Source: Bacteroidaceae bacterium
GTDB taxonomy: Bacteria > Bacteroidota > Bacteroidia > Bacteroidales > Bacteroidaceae
DNA length: 63,064 bases
Reading direction: 5' to 3'
Assembly: GCA_017503645.1 (NCBI GenBank)
Contig: JAFVSR010000040.1
Span: 1 to 63,064, forward strand
A program made the translations under genes and the position numbers. Of the stretch, positions 47,703-56,037 are shown piece by piece (positions within the stretch are counted from its first letter, which is position 1; each line of letters opens with the position of its first letter). The notes beneath the pieces are model-generated. The model ran no database searches and was not told the DNA's origin. It saw nothing but the letters and a program-made list of their open reading frames with translations.

Positions 47703-48406
47703 TTCAACAGGAACTTTACATTAACATTTACCGTATAGGTTATTTTCCCTATCTCTATTTGCGGCCCGCCATCTGCAATATCATCAATATTCACCTCTGA
47801 TAGCATTGTGTTGCGTGCCTTGTAGAGGCGTGGCTGGGCGTTGCCGCTTGAATATTTGTTTGAGTTTATGCTCAGTGCCGTGCCTATGCTTTGCCCTATT
47901 GCCGCAGCAAGGTTGGCAGCCTCCTCTTTGGCGCTTTTCATTGCTTTTGCCCCAAGCTCCCTGTATATCTCATCCTCCTTGCTGTAGTTGGTGCGCACAA
48001 GCTGTATGTTGGTTATTCCCTCGGCCTCGAGGGCGGCAATAACCTTCTGCATTGTGGCAGCGCTGCCAAGTTTAAGCATATATGTGGCGCTGGTGCGCGG
48101 GGTGATGTTGCGTTTGAATGTGGAGTAGGTTATTTCGCTGCCCATATAGTTGAGCGAGAGAGCCTCCTCTACATTTATGCCAAGAGCCTCCAATCTGTTT
48201 ATCATTGTCCGTTGCAGCTCCTCCACGCTCTTTTTCCCTTTGTTCTCCTTTTCGTTGACGGTGATGCTTATGTATAGCTCATCGGGGGTTACCTTCTGCT
48301 CGCAGGTAGAGTTCTGCATTATGTATGGGCGTTCTTCGCTCTGTGCAGATGCACTCAGTGGCGCAACCATTATTGCAATGAGTGCAAATCTCAAAATTCT
48401 TTTCAT
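47693..48406 (-). CDS. Secreted SIMPL-domain (DUF541) protein
   Basis: A 237-aa periplasmic or exported protein. Signal peptide about residues 1-20 (ends ASAQ). The rest is the SIMPL/DUF541 domain found in BP26-like proteins, which build oligomeric rings; the molecular role is unclear. Typical motifs are DELYISITVNEKENKGKKS, the GSEITYSTFKRNITP region and KAMKSAKEEAANLAAAIGQSIG. I chose ATG 48406 (an ATG three bases earlier is equally possible); a longer frame to 48502 would begin inside a terminator-like hairpin. Its 3' end overlaps the hairpin shared with mutS2. Confidence 0.85.
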   Translation of the reverse strand: MKRILRFALIAIMVAPLSASAQSEERPYIMQNSTCEQKVTPDELYISITVNEKENKGKKSVEELQRTMINRLEALGINVEEALSLNYMGSEITYSTFKRNITPRTSATYMLKLGSAATMQKVIAALEAEGITNIQLVRTNYSKEDEIYRELGAKAMKSAKEEAANLAAAIGQSIGTALSINSNKYSSGNAQPRLYKARNTMLSEVNIDDIADGGPQIEIGKITYTVNVNVKFLLNDK

Positions 48407-48456
48407 CATTGTTGCTGTTTTTTTTGTTATGCTTGCAATTTTATGCTTTTGAAATA

Positions 48457-48512
48457 AAACAAACAAATGGTGCAACCCTTTTCTGCGGATTTTTAACACC
48501 ATTTGTCTGTTT
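48457..48512 (-). terminator. Probable terminator of zinc-finger membrane protein gene
   Basis: AAACAAACAAATGGTG (48457-48472) and CACCATTTGTCTGTTT (48497-48512) pair at 15 of 16 positions around a 24-base loop. It lies 44 bases after the stop of the minus-strand gene ending at 48556. Confidence 0.5.
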
Positions 48513-48555
48513 ACCTGCCTATTTTAATATTATTAAATATTCTGTAATGGCGGGG

Positions 48556-50208
48556 CTAAAATAGCAGAGAGATAAATCCTATTATTATAAATATTATAAA
48601 GAATACAGTACTTATACCTGCAAATACCACACCCCAAAGCAAGAATATAGCACCGGTGTATGTGCCAAGCAAAACAATAGCACTGCATAGTAAAGCGCGG
48701 TATAAACCATAGATGAAACCGCGTATAAAACGCCTTGTCGATGATGCCACCTGATAACTGAATTTTGGTAATCCTGATTTTGGCAACCTCATACTAAACC
48801 ATAGTATTGTGACAAGCGATGCCGCCGTAGTGAGGTCGCTCGTCATATCGATTTCCTCTATCGCCCACGCGGTCCAGGGAGCAAAAAAACCGAAGGTTTC
48901 GTATAACAGATATAATATCGGTGCAACCAATAGAACGCAAAGTATAATAGCCAGATTTGTGCCAAATTTTGTTACCATTGACATTCGTTTCTCCAGCTCC
49001 TCTTGCATATAAGCCTCGCTCGACCCGGCCTGCGGATATTTATTTACTTTTTGCAAAACCGCCCAAGCCTTTCCATATTTGCGCTTTCTGCAATACTTGT
49101 TTACTTCTCCTCTTAGGTCGTTGAGCCTGTCCGATATTGGCGATGTCACAGCAATCAGCCGCCAATCATCACCAAGCAACATACAGGTATATTGCTTGCC
49201 ATCTATCTGATAGTTAATGGTTTTGGCCTTGCACTCGTAGGTGTAAACATTGCTGAAACATACGGCGGTGCTGTCGGGGCGCTCCACGCTGCCGGCAAGG
49301 TGCGATAGCATAGCGCCGACAAAGGGGCGCTCTTTAAGGCCGGCTTGTTCAAAATTACCCTTTTCGACACGAATATTCTCCACCAAATTCCAGGGAGTGT
49401 TCTTGTCGAACAACTTGATAATTTTGCTTGCATCATCTCGTTGAATAAGTATGGGAAAGCGGTAGTCGTGAATGGTTTTTGTGTATAGTCGTTGGTTAAA
49501 TCCAAGGTAATTAACAACCTTTCCCTCGCCTTGACAAGTGCTGCACGTAACCTTGCCCGTAGCGCCGCAATTCCTACAATTCTCAATTGTTTCTTTGCTA
49601 TCTGTGATTTTTCTTCTTCCCTGGCATACGGGGCAGTTGACCTTTTCATCGTAATACTCGGTCTTATAAACCAACTTCCTTTGTCCCGTGTAGTACTCTG
49701 CCACTTGTCTCTCTCTGGACCTTTTCTCATATACATAGCCATAACCGTTGCAATTGGGGCAATTGCGCTCGGTTTTGATGATGCGTTTTACCGTTCCCCT
49801 GCCGCCACATTCGCTGCAAGTGACCCTGCCTTGCCCATGGCAGGAATGGCAGGTGGTGACATAGTGGCTGTTTTGTATTGCAAACGAATTCTCCTTGTTG
49901 GTGAATGCGGTAGGGGAATCGGCCATAGACCAACGGTTTATGTCGTCTTTCCCTATTTTGGGCGTGGTGGGTATGCTTCTCCCTCTCAAGCGCTCCATCT
50001 CCTTTGATATCCAACGGCTGTCGTATTGCGTCTTTATCTCGGCATAATATAACGGAGTGTCAAAAACCTCCACGATTTTTATTTCGTCGCCCAACTTGTT
50101 GCGGTCGTAGCCTTTGATAGATGCCGCCCATTGATTGAACAGCTTGCGGAATTGTTTCTCTTCCTCTCTGGAAAAGGTTATTTTTTCTGTGTTTTTATAA
50201 TCTGCCAT
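48556..50208 (-). CDS. DnaJ-type zinc-finger membrane protein without J domain
   Basis: A 550-aa protein. After a polar N-terminal region (about 1-115) comes a DnaJ-like cysteine-rich zinc domain: CHSCHGQGRVTCSECGGRG, CPNCNGYG, CPVCQGRRK, then CRNCGATGKVTCSTCQGEG. In DnaJ these CxxCxGxG repeats bind two zinc ions and help hold substrates. No J domain (HPD) is present. The last 150 residues contain about four membrane helices (e.g. LAIILCVLLVAPILYLLY and the end FFIIFIIIGFISLLF). I start at ATG 50208, which follows a GGAGGAGGGAA sequence, an unusually strong Shine-Dalgarno for this phylum. The gene follows the 158-aa membrane-protein gene by 19 bases. Function is unknown; a membrane chaperone-like or scaffold role is a guess. 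Confidence 0.75.
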   Translation of the reverse strand: MADYKNTEKITFSREEEKQFRKLFNQWAASIKGYDRNKLGDEIKIVEVFDTPLYYAEIKTQYDSRWISKEMERLRGRSIPTTPKIGKDDINRWSMADSPTAFTNKENSFAIQNSHYVTTCHSCHGQGRVTCSECGGRGTVKRIIKTERNCPNCNGYGYVYEKRSRERQVAEYYTGQRKLVYKTEYYDEKVNCPVCQGRRKITDSKETIENCRNCGATGKVTCSTCQGEGKVVNYLGFNQRLYTKTIHDYRFPILIQRDDASKIIKLFDKNTPWNLVENIRVEKGNFEQAGLKERPFVGAMLSHLAGSVERPDSTAVCFSNVYTYECKAKTINYQIDGKQYTCMLLGDDWRLIAVTSPISDRLNDLRGEVNKYCRKRKYGKAWAVLQKVNKYPQAGSSEAYMQEELEKRMSMVTKFGTNLAIILCVLLVAPILYLLYETFGFFAPWTAWAIEEIDMTSDLTTAASLVTILWFSMRLPKSGLPKFSYQVASSTRRFIRGFIYGLYRALLCSAIVLLGTYTGAIFLLWGVVFAGISTVFFIIFIIIGFISLLF

Positions 50209-50210
50209 AA

Positions 50211-50221
50211 TTCCCTCCTCC
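50211..50221 (-). promoter_or_regulatory. Strong Shine-Dalgarno site of the zinc-finger gene
   Basis: The minus strand reads GGAGGAGGGAA just before ATG 50208. Bacteroidota genes usually lack such sites, and it decides between this start and the in-frame ATG at 50259, which lies inside the upstream gene. Confidence 0.6.
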
Positions 50222-50227
50222 TTAATT

Positions 50228-50704
50228 TCATTTTTTGAATCCGGTTGCTTTGTTCTCAAAACTTAGGCTGCGTATCGATTTAAGCCCAAATTTAACGGCT
50301 GCAAAAAGGGCGATAATCAATAATATCACCGAAAACAGTGGTATCAACAGTGCTAAACGGTCTTTCTCGCTTATCTTGTCGTCGTAATCGTGACTATCGA
50401 AGGCGCGTTTGAAATAATCCACATAGGTCCAGCCCGAAAGCTCTTCGTCGGTCTTTCCTTCGGCCACCTCTTTTTGGTAAAGGTCTTTGGCGCATATATC
50501 TGTTTTCTCGTACGCTGTGGATAGGCTGCTCCATCTATATGCCTCGTATGCCGATACAAATATTCTTCTATAATCGGTTGTTCCCTGCTGTGCTAATCTT
50601 TCCTGTGTGCCGGGGAGTGATATATGGAATACAAATAATCCCCCTAATGCCGCAAATAGCAGAATTACAATAAACAGTTTTTTGATGAATTGTAGAATCT
50701 TCAT
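50228..50704 (-). CDS. Hypothetical two-helix membrane protein
   Basis: A 158-aa protein with one membrane helix near each end (about residues 10-27 and 115-137). The central region of about 85 residues is polar and acidic and should lie in the periplasm. A basic C-terminal tail follows the second helix. I do not recognise a family. It is the first gene of a pair with the zinc-finger membrane protein (19-base gap to its start), and the two likely form a complex or are expressed together. Confidence 0.6.
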   Translation of the reverse strand: MKILQFIKKLFIVILLFAALGGLFVFHISLPGTQERLAQQGTTDYRRIFVSAYEAYRWSSLSTAYEKTDICAKDLYQKEVAEGKTDEELSGWTYVDYFKRAFDSHDYDDKISEKDRLALLIPLFSVILLIIALFAAVKFGLKSIRSLSFENKATGFKK

Positions 50705-50745
50705 AAGCCGTTGTATTTGTGTTTTTTTACTGGTTTATGTGGTGC

Positions 50746-51663
50746 TTAAATATCCTGTGTGGCACGTTTCCTATATTCCAACGGTGATTGCCCCGTCTTC
50801 TTTTTGAAGAATGTGGAAAATTGCCCCAGACACTCAAAATGCAGCTGCTCGGCAATAAGAGCAATGCTCATATTGGTGGAGTAGAGCAGTTCCTTTGCTT
50901 TCACAAGTTTAAGTTCCTGGCGGTATTGCCCCGGCGATATGCCGCAGGCTCGCTTGAACTCCCTGCGGAAAAGCGAGTAGCTTATGTTGAGCGAGGTGGC
51001 TATCTCCTCGAGCGAGTGGCTGCCGCTCATATCCTCCTTTATAATGGCCTTTGCCTGGCTTATGATACGTGTCATAAAACTGTCGCCAAACGAGTGGTTT
51101 ATGTTCTCGTAATACACCAGGCCTATGAGCGAAAAGGCAAGACCGGCGGCCATCTGCTGGTAGCCTTTTCGTTCGCTGCTCACAATCTCCAGTATCTGGT
51201 GATAGGTGTTTGTTATCCTCTCGTCCACGCCCACGCGGAAAACGCAATTCTTGAATGTGAAAAAGCCTGCCTTTATCTTGTCGTCGATGATACTGCCGTT
51301 GAATCCTATCCAGTGGATGTTCCAGCCGCTTTCGCAGTCGGGGGCAAAAGAGTGCCACTCGCCGGGGAAGAGCATAAACATTGTGCCGGCCTCAATCTTT
51401 GTTCTGGAACAGGATGCACTCTCGAAATAACCACCGCCGCGTGTTATGTAAACAAGTTGGTATTCATTGAGCACCCGTCGTCCTTCGTCATTGAATTTAT
51501 ATCCATCGGGCTGTTCGATTGGCAGTTGCTCCTCGCCGGCATCTATGTGTCTGAACCCCACGGTGGTTACTGCCAGGCCCCACGACTTGTCTCTGGGTGA
51601 TATTTGCAGATATTTGAACTGCTCTATTCTCTCTTTTTTCTCAGTTGTTGTCTCTTCTTTCAT
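50746..51663 (-). CDS. AraC-family transcriptional regulator
   Basis: A 305-aa regulator. Residues about 20-180 form a cupin-like sensor domain (seen in AGTMFMLFPGEWHSFAPD). The C-terminal 100 residues hold two helix-turn-helix units: SLEEIATSLNISYSLFRREFKR and the second, SIALIAEQLHFECLGQFSTFFKK, followed by the PLEYR end typical of AraC. Ligands are often sugars. It is divergent from the porin gene across a 233-bp spacer, so it may control that gene or itself. The 5' end of the porin spacer holds the repeats TGTACA and TGTAC-like words that could be its sites. Confidence 0.88.
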   Translation of the reverse strand: MKEETTTEKKERIEQFKYLQISPRDKSWGLAVTTVGFRHIDAGEEQLPIEQPDGYKFNDEGRRVLNEYQLVYITRGGGYFESASCSRTKIEAGTMFMLFPGEWHSFAPDCESGWNIHWIGFNGSIIDDKIKAGFFTFKNCVFRVGVDERITNTYHQILEIVSSERKGYQQMAAGLAFSLIGLVYYENINHSFGDSFMTRIISQAKAIIKEDMSGSHSLEEIATSLNISYSLFRREFKRACGISPGQYRQELKLVKAKELLYSTNMSIALIAEQLHFECLGQFSTFFKKKTGQSPLEYRKRATQDI

Positions 51664-51896
51664 TTTGTAGTAAATGCAGTGTTGTATAGTAGTGTATATG
51701 ACAAAGAAAATAAAAAAAGTTTATATCTTGTCCATAAGTACAATGTTTTTTTGAAAAAAGTTAAAAAAGAAAAATGTACACATATTCATCCCTTTATCCT
51801 TATATATAATAATGCGGTGCAGCAGCCACTTTGCCTGCAAACATTTCTTTTGCTTTGTTTGTTTCTCTCTCTGTAAACTTTCAAACAAATAAAATT
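51664..51896. promoter_or_regulatory. Divergent spacer between araC-type gene and porin gene
   Basis: A 233-bp AT-rich spacer. GTACAATG and TGTACACAT (about 51738 and 51776) are similar words about 38 bases apart. They are candidate AraC sites, but the match is weak. Confidence 0.3.
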
Positions 51897-53171
51897 ATGA
51901 AAAAACTTTTAAAGGCAACAATGGTTTTTGTTTGCGCGTGCCTCACAGGCTCGGCCGTTTGCGCACAGGAGTGGGTGAAACCCGGTGATGAACCCGTTTC
52001 GCTTATCTGCATCAGTGAGACTATTAACGAAGCTCCCGATGTGGTGGAGATTTTCCAGACAACGCAGAGTAGCTATTACCACAATCCGCGTGCTCCGCGT
52101 TTTGTACTTGTCGACCAGCAGGGCAAGTGGGGCTTGGGTATAGGCGGTTACCTGCAAACCACGTTTGAGTACGATTTTGGCGGCTCGGTGGATAATGTCG
52201 ACTTCTTGCCCTCGGCAATAGACAGGAGTGGTGTGTCGTCGAGCCAGTATCAGATGGATATGACAACCTCTACCATCTTTATGAAACTCGTAGGGCGCAG
52301 CAAGGTGCTTGGCGATTTCTATGTGTTTACGTCGGGTAACTGGCGCGGTAGCGGCGACAACTTCCGCCTTCACAATATGTATATGAGCACCAAGTACCTC
52401 ACACTCGGTTACACAACCGGTGCTTTTATGGACCTTGAGGCCTGCCCCGTTACCGTAGATTACGGTGGCCCCTGTGGTATGGCTTTCTATCGCACCACGC
52501 AGTTGCGCCTTAAGTATGCCTTCGATTGGGGCTTGTCTATGGGTATGGGTATAGAGGCATCCAAGCCTGTGGGTACCAATACCGAGTATTCAAACATCAC
52601 AAGTCAGCGTATGCCCAATATCCCCATATATGTGCAGTATGCATTCAATGACGACAGCCACATACGCGTGGCCGGCGTGGTGCGCAACCTTTCGTATCGC
52701 AATAATGTAACAAACGACAAGCATAACAAGTATGCCTGGGGTGCGCAGGTGAGCCTTTTGGGTACATTGGGCAAATTGCAGCTGAAGGGCCAGTTCACTA
52801 TGGGTAAAGGTATAAGTTCCTACATAAACGATATATCCAATGTGGGTGTCGACCTTGTTCCCGCTGCCGAAAACGGCCGTATGACTATGTTGCGCTCCGA
52901 GGCTTGGTATGTGGGCTTGCAATATAACGTAAGTTCAAAATTCTTTGCCACCGCCACATATAGCCAAACAGCCCTTCACTCCAACAGCGGCTATGCCGAG
53001 GCTTATCCCGAATCGTACCGTCGCGGGCAGTATGTTGTTGCCAATATGTTCTACAATGTGAGCAAGAATATGCAGGTGGGCCTTGAGTATCTGCACGGCT
53101 GGCGCACCGATTTCGATGGCGACAAGGATGGTGCCAACCGCGTGAACATTGCAGCACGTTACAATTTCTAA
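51897..53171 (+). CDS. DcaP-like outer-membrane porin
   Basis: A 424-aa outer-membrane beta-barrel protein. Signal peptide at about residues 1-23 (ends VCAQ). A short helical/linker part follows, and the barrel starts near WGLGIGGYLQTTFEYDF. Many strands of alternating aromatic/polar residues follow, ending in the motif VNIAARYNF with C-terminal Phe. The layout resembles the DcaP/porin O-P-like trimeric porins. I chose ATG 51897; the in-frame start at 51831 would place the signal peptide off its N-terminus. It is divergent from an AraC-type gene and upstream of the two phosphate transporter genes, so a role in anion uptake is possible but not shown. Confidence 0.8.
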   Translation: MKKLLKATMVFVCACLTGSAVCAQEWVKPGDEPVSLICISETINEAPDVVEIFQTTQSSYYHNPRAPRFVLVDQQGKWGLGIGGYLQTTFEYDFGGSVDNVDFLPSAIDRSGVSSSQYQMDMTTSTIFMKLVGRSKVLGDFYVFTSGNWRGSGDNFRLHNMYMSTKYLTLGYTTGAFMDLEACPVTVDYGGPCGMAFYRTTQLRLKYAFDWGLSMGMGIEASKPVGTNTEYSNITSQRMPNIPIYVQYAFNDDSHIRVAGVVRNLSYRNNVTNDKHNKYAWGAQVSLLGTLGKLQLKGQFTMGKGISSYINDISNVGVDLVPAAENGRMTMLRSEAWYVGLQYNVSSKFFATATYSQTALHSNSGYAEAYPESYRRGQYVVANMFYNVSKNMQVGLEYLHGWRTDFDGDKDGANRVNIAARYNF

Positions 53172-53189
53172 CATATTGCAGTAGTTGTT

Positions 53190-53232
53190 TTGTTTATATA
53201 AGCGAGCATCGTGCCACGCACGATGCTCGCTT
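53190..53232 (+). terminator. Hairpin after porin gene
   Basis: AAGCGAGCATCGTG and CACGATGCTCGCTT pair around CCACG. It follows the porin stop by about 30 bases. It has no long T run. Confidence 0.6.
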
Positions 53233-53364
53233 GCTTGCGCTTCGCTTTCTTGTAGCATTATTGCATTATGCGAAATATTGCAAATGCAGTTGTAACATTT
53301 TGCATTCTGCGAAATGTTCTGCGCTCGCTGTGAAACCTGCAAACAGGTTTGCGTTTCGCTCTCT

Positions 53365-53404
53365 TGTAACATTTTGGTAACAATTATGTAACAAGCAGGT
53401 AATT
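53365..53404. promoter_or_regulatory. Candidate Pho box: four 11-bp-spaced direct repeats
   Basis: Four direct repeats at an exact 11-base step: TGTAACA (53365-53371), GGTAACA (53376-53382), TGTAACA (53387-53393) and GGTAATT (53398-53404). Four-base linkers separate them (TTTT, ATTA, AGCA). Seven conserved plus four variable bases, on one face of the helix, is the layout of PhoB and PhoP boxes. The last repeat ends 10 bases before a -7-like TATTTTG (53415-53421), also as in PhoB-activated promoters. The gene behind it encodes a phosphate transporter. Confidence 0.6.
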
Positions 53405-53414
53405 TATATTCCCC

Positions 53415-53421
53415 TATTTTG
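53415..53421 (+). promoter_or_regulatory. -7-like box of first PiT gene
   Basis: TATTTTG is one base short of TAnnTTTG. It lacks a -33 TTTG, which agrees with an activator-dependent promoter served by the upstream direct repeats. The ATG is at 53468. Confidence 0.4.
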
Positions 53422-53467
53422 CAACACGAAAGAATAGTAAGAGGCATATAATTATAATCTGAATATT

Positions 53468-55717
53468 ATGGAAATATCTTATCTTTTGATTGTCGTCTTT
53501 CTCTTTGCACTTGCAATAGTGGATTTGTGGGTGGGAGTGAGCAACGATGCTGTGAATTTCATTAGTTCGGCTGTTGGTTGCAAGGCTGCCAAGCTGAAAC
53601 ACGTACTCTTTGTGGCGGCTGCAGGTGTCTTTATGGGCGCAGCGTTCAGTAACGGAATGATGGAGGTTGCCCGCAGCGGAATTTTCAACCCTTCGGAATT
53701 CTATTTCTCCGAGGTTATGTGCATTTTCCTTGCCGTGATGGTGAGCGATGTCTTTCTGCTCGACCTCTTCAACTCGCTTGGCCTGCCCACATCAACTACA
53801 GTGTCGCTTGTGTTCGAGTTGCTTGGTGCAGCCTTCATTGTGGCAATAATAAAGATGTTCAGCGGTGGTGCCGATATGGATATCGTTAACCTGCTCAATA
53901 CCGACAAGGCATTGGTTATGATTATCTCGATATTTCTTTCGGTAGCAGTAGCATTTCTCTTTGGTCTTGTGGTGCAGTGGATATCGCGCCTTATTTTTAC
54001 ATTTCATTTTCGCAGGAATCTTGGTCGCAAGATTGGCATCTTTGGCGGTATTGCCGTTACATCGATAGTCTATTTTATGCTCATAAAGGGCTTGAAGGGT
54101 ACTACCATTGTGTCGCCCGATGTAAAGGAGTACATAAACAACAACCTGCTACTTGTGCTTGGCGGTTGCTTCCTCTTTTTCACGCTGCTTATGCAGCTGC
54201 TCCATTGGTGCCGCGTGAATGTTCTTAAAGTGGTTGTACTCATTGGTACATTCTCGCTTGCACTTGCCTTTGCAGGTAACGACCTTGTAAACTTCATCGG
54301 TGTTACACTTGCCGGTTTCGATTCATTCATCACATATTCATTCAACAATCCTGCCGGCCTTGCAGCCGACCAGTTTACAATGGAGTCGCTTGCCGGTGCA
54401 GCAAAAACACCTGTATATTTTCTCTTTGGTGCCGGTGCGGTGATGGTGATTGCGCTATGCACCAGCAAAAAGGCGCTGAAGGTGTTGCAGACATCTATCG
54501 ACCTCTCTACTCAAAGCAACGATGAAAACGAGATTTTCGGCACATCGCCCATTGCACGCAACCTTGTGCGCACAACCACCAAGGTGGCCGATGCCGTGGT
54601 ACGTGCCACCCCGCAATGCGTGAAGAACTGGGTGAACAAGCGCTTTGCCCCTCTGGAGGAGAGGCAGGATGTAGCCTTCGACCTTGTGCGCGCATCGGTA
54701 AACCTTGTGCTTGGCGGTCTGCTCATAGCAGTGGGTACATCGCTCAAATTGCCCCTCTCCACTACATATATCACATTTATGGTGGCAATGGGTAGCTCGC
54801 TTGCCGACCGTGCCTGGGGGCGCGAGAGCGCTGTCTATCGCGTGACGGGTGTAATATCGGTTATAGGCGGCTGGTTTGTTACCGCAGGCGCAGCCTTCAT
54901 ATTGGGTGCGTTGGTAGCCGCAATTATGTACTACGGCGGCATTGTGGCAATGTATGCAATGATAGCGCTCGTAATTTATCTGCTCATCCACAGCCATATA
55001 AAATATAATAAGAAGAAAAAGGAGGAACAGGATGATGTCACTATGCAGATAGTGTTGCGCAGCGACGATGAGGCCGAGGTGTGGAGTGCATTGAAGGAGC
55101 GCACCGCAAAGACTATATCTTCTTCGCTTGTCTTTTCGGCCGACACATACAAACGTATGTTTGAGGCATTTGCCAAGGATTCTTTGCGCCCCCTCAAACT
55201 GTCGCTCATAAAGATAGTGGAGGAGAAGGCGAAACTAAAGAAGCAACGCCGCCTTGAAACACGTGGCTTGCAGCGCATAGACCAGCAGCTATCGTTTGAG
55301 CGCAGCACTTGGTATCACTTGTGTACCAACAGTTGCCAGCAGATGCTAAACACCCTCACCCGCATAGGCGAGCCTATGAAGGAGCACGCCGACAACAGCT
55401 TCTCGCCCCTCTCCAAGAGTTATATAGAGGAGTTCTCTCCCTATTGCCGCGATGTATACAATGTGCTTATGGATATAAACCATATGGTTGAGAGCGGTAG
55501 CTATGACAACGCCGATGAGGTGTCGGCCCGTGCCAAGGAGCTGAAGCACTCGCTTGCCACACTGCGCAAAACACAGACAAGGCGCCTGCAGGGTAACAAA
55601 GGCAGCCTGCGTATGGATTTCGAATATCTCAACATAATACAGGAGAGCCACGAGCTGCTGAGCGAGGTGCGCAACCTGTTGCGTGGCAGCAATAAATATT
55701 TTGCTCCGGTGGTGTAA
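53468..55717 (+). CDS. PiT-family inorganic phosphate transporter with PhoU-like tail (copy 1)
   Basis: A 749-aa inner-membrane transporter of the PiT family (cation/phosphate symport). Its two inverted signature repeats are SNDAVNFISSAVG (near residue 24) and AGNDLVNFIGVTLAG (near 270). About ten to twelve membrane helices fill residues 1-515. The C-terminal 230 residues are soluble, helical and PhoU-like (EVWSALKERTAKTI and ERSTWYHLCTNSCQQM). PhoU restrains phosphate uptake in other bacteria, so the tail may give built-in feedback. It has a Pho-box-like promoter. A second copy follows at 56038. Confidence 0.88.
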   Translation: MEISYLLIVVFLFALAIVDLWVGVSNDAVNFISSAVGCKAAKLKHVLFVAAAGVFMGAAFSNGMMEVARSGIFNPSEFYFSEVMCIFLAVMVSDVFLLDLFNSLGLPTSTTVSLVFELLGAAFIVAIIKMFSGGADMDIVNLLNTDKALVMIISIFLSVAVAFLFGLVVQWISRLIFTFHFRRNLGRKIGIFGGIAVTSIVYFMLIKGLKGTTIVSPDVKEYINNNLLLVLGGCFLFFTLLMQLLHWCRVNVLKVVVLIGTFSLALAFAGNDLVNFIGVTLAGFDSFITYSFNNPAGLAADQFTMESLAGAAKTPVYFLFGAGAVMVIALCTSKKALKVLQTSIDLSTQSNDENEIFGTSPIARNLVRTTTKVADAVVRATPQCVKNWVNKRFAPLEERQDVAFDLVRASVNLVLGGLLIAVGTSLKLPLSTTYITFMVAMGSSLADRAWGRESAVYRVTGVISVIGGWFVTAGAAFILGALVAAIMYYGGIVAMYAMIALVIYLLIHSHIKYNKKKKEEQDDVTMQIVLRSDDEAEVWSALKERTAKTISSSLVFSADTYKRMFEAFAKDSLRPLKLSLIKIVEEKAKLKKQRRLETRGLQRIDQQLSFERSTWYHLCTNSCQQMLNTLTRIGEPMKEHADNSFSPLSKSYIEEFSPYCRDVYNVLMDINHMVESGSYDNADEVSARAKELKHSLATLRKTQTRRLQGNKGSLRMDFEYLNIIQESHELLSEVRNLLRGSNKYFAPVV

Positions 55718-55748
55718 AATTCGCATTACGTTGTAAATAAAGTTATTA

Positions 55749-55794
55749 AAAAATTAACAGAGGAAAGCGCGCTTTCCCCTGTTAATTTTTTTTT
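55749..55794 (+). terminator. Terminator of first PiT gene
   Basis: AAATTAACAGAGGAAAGCG and CGCTTTCCCCTGTTAATTT pair with one mismatch and are followed by eight or more T. Confidence 0.85.
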
Positions 55795-55800
55795 GCCCCT

Positions 55801-55833
55801 TTTGCTGAATTATAAAATATTTATCTATTTTTG
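55801..55833 (+). promoter_or_regulatory. Promoter of second PiT gene
   Basis: TTTG at 55801-55804 and TATTTTTG at 55826-55833, spaced by 21 bases, fit the Bacteroidota promoter. It would give a leader of about 200 bases. No 11-bp GTAACA repeats are seen here. Confidence 0.5.
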
Positions 55834-55897
55834 TGATAATTTAGCACTATTCCGTTTGATATGCGGTTGTAGTAATTATGATGCCCCAAAGTGTATT

Positions 55898-55970
55898 TGT
55901 CATTCCGAACCTTGTGTGAGGAATCTTGAAAAAAGACCATTGAGATATCTCACATTCGTTCGATATGACA
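55898..55970. repeat. REP/MITE-like palindromic element
   Basis: A 73-base element with inverted ends: TGTCATTCCGA at the left and TCGATATGACA at the right (mostly complementary). Inside, GAGGAATCT and GAGATATCTCAC-like words form a second inner pair. Elements of this form (TGTCAT-x-CGA ... TCG-x-ATGACA) are dispersed repeats in many Bacteroidota and other genomes. No other copy is in the window. Confidence 0.6.
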
Positions 55971-56037
55971 CTAATGAAAATTGGCGATACCGGATTAACT
56001 GCATAATAAAACATAATATAAATAAAAAATATCGATT

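Larger units (their letters stand above)
55718..56037. other. Spacer between the two PiT genes
   Basis: A 320-bp stretch. It contains, in order: the terminator of the first PiT gene (55749-55794), a full promoter (55801-55833), and a 73-base REP/MITE-like palindrome (55898-55970) that would lie in the leader of the second PiT message. No gene is seen. Confidence 0.7.
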
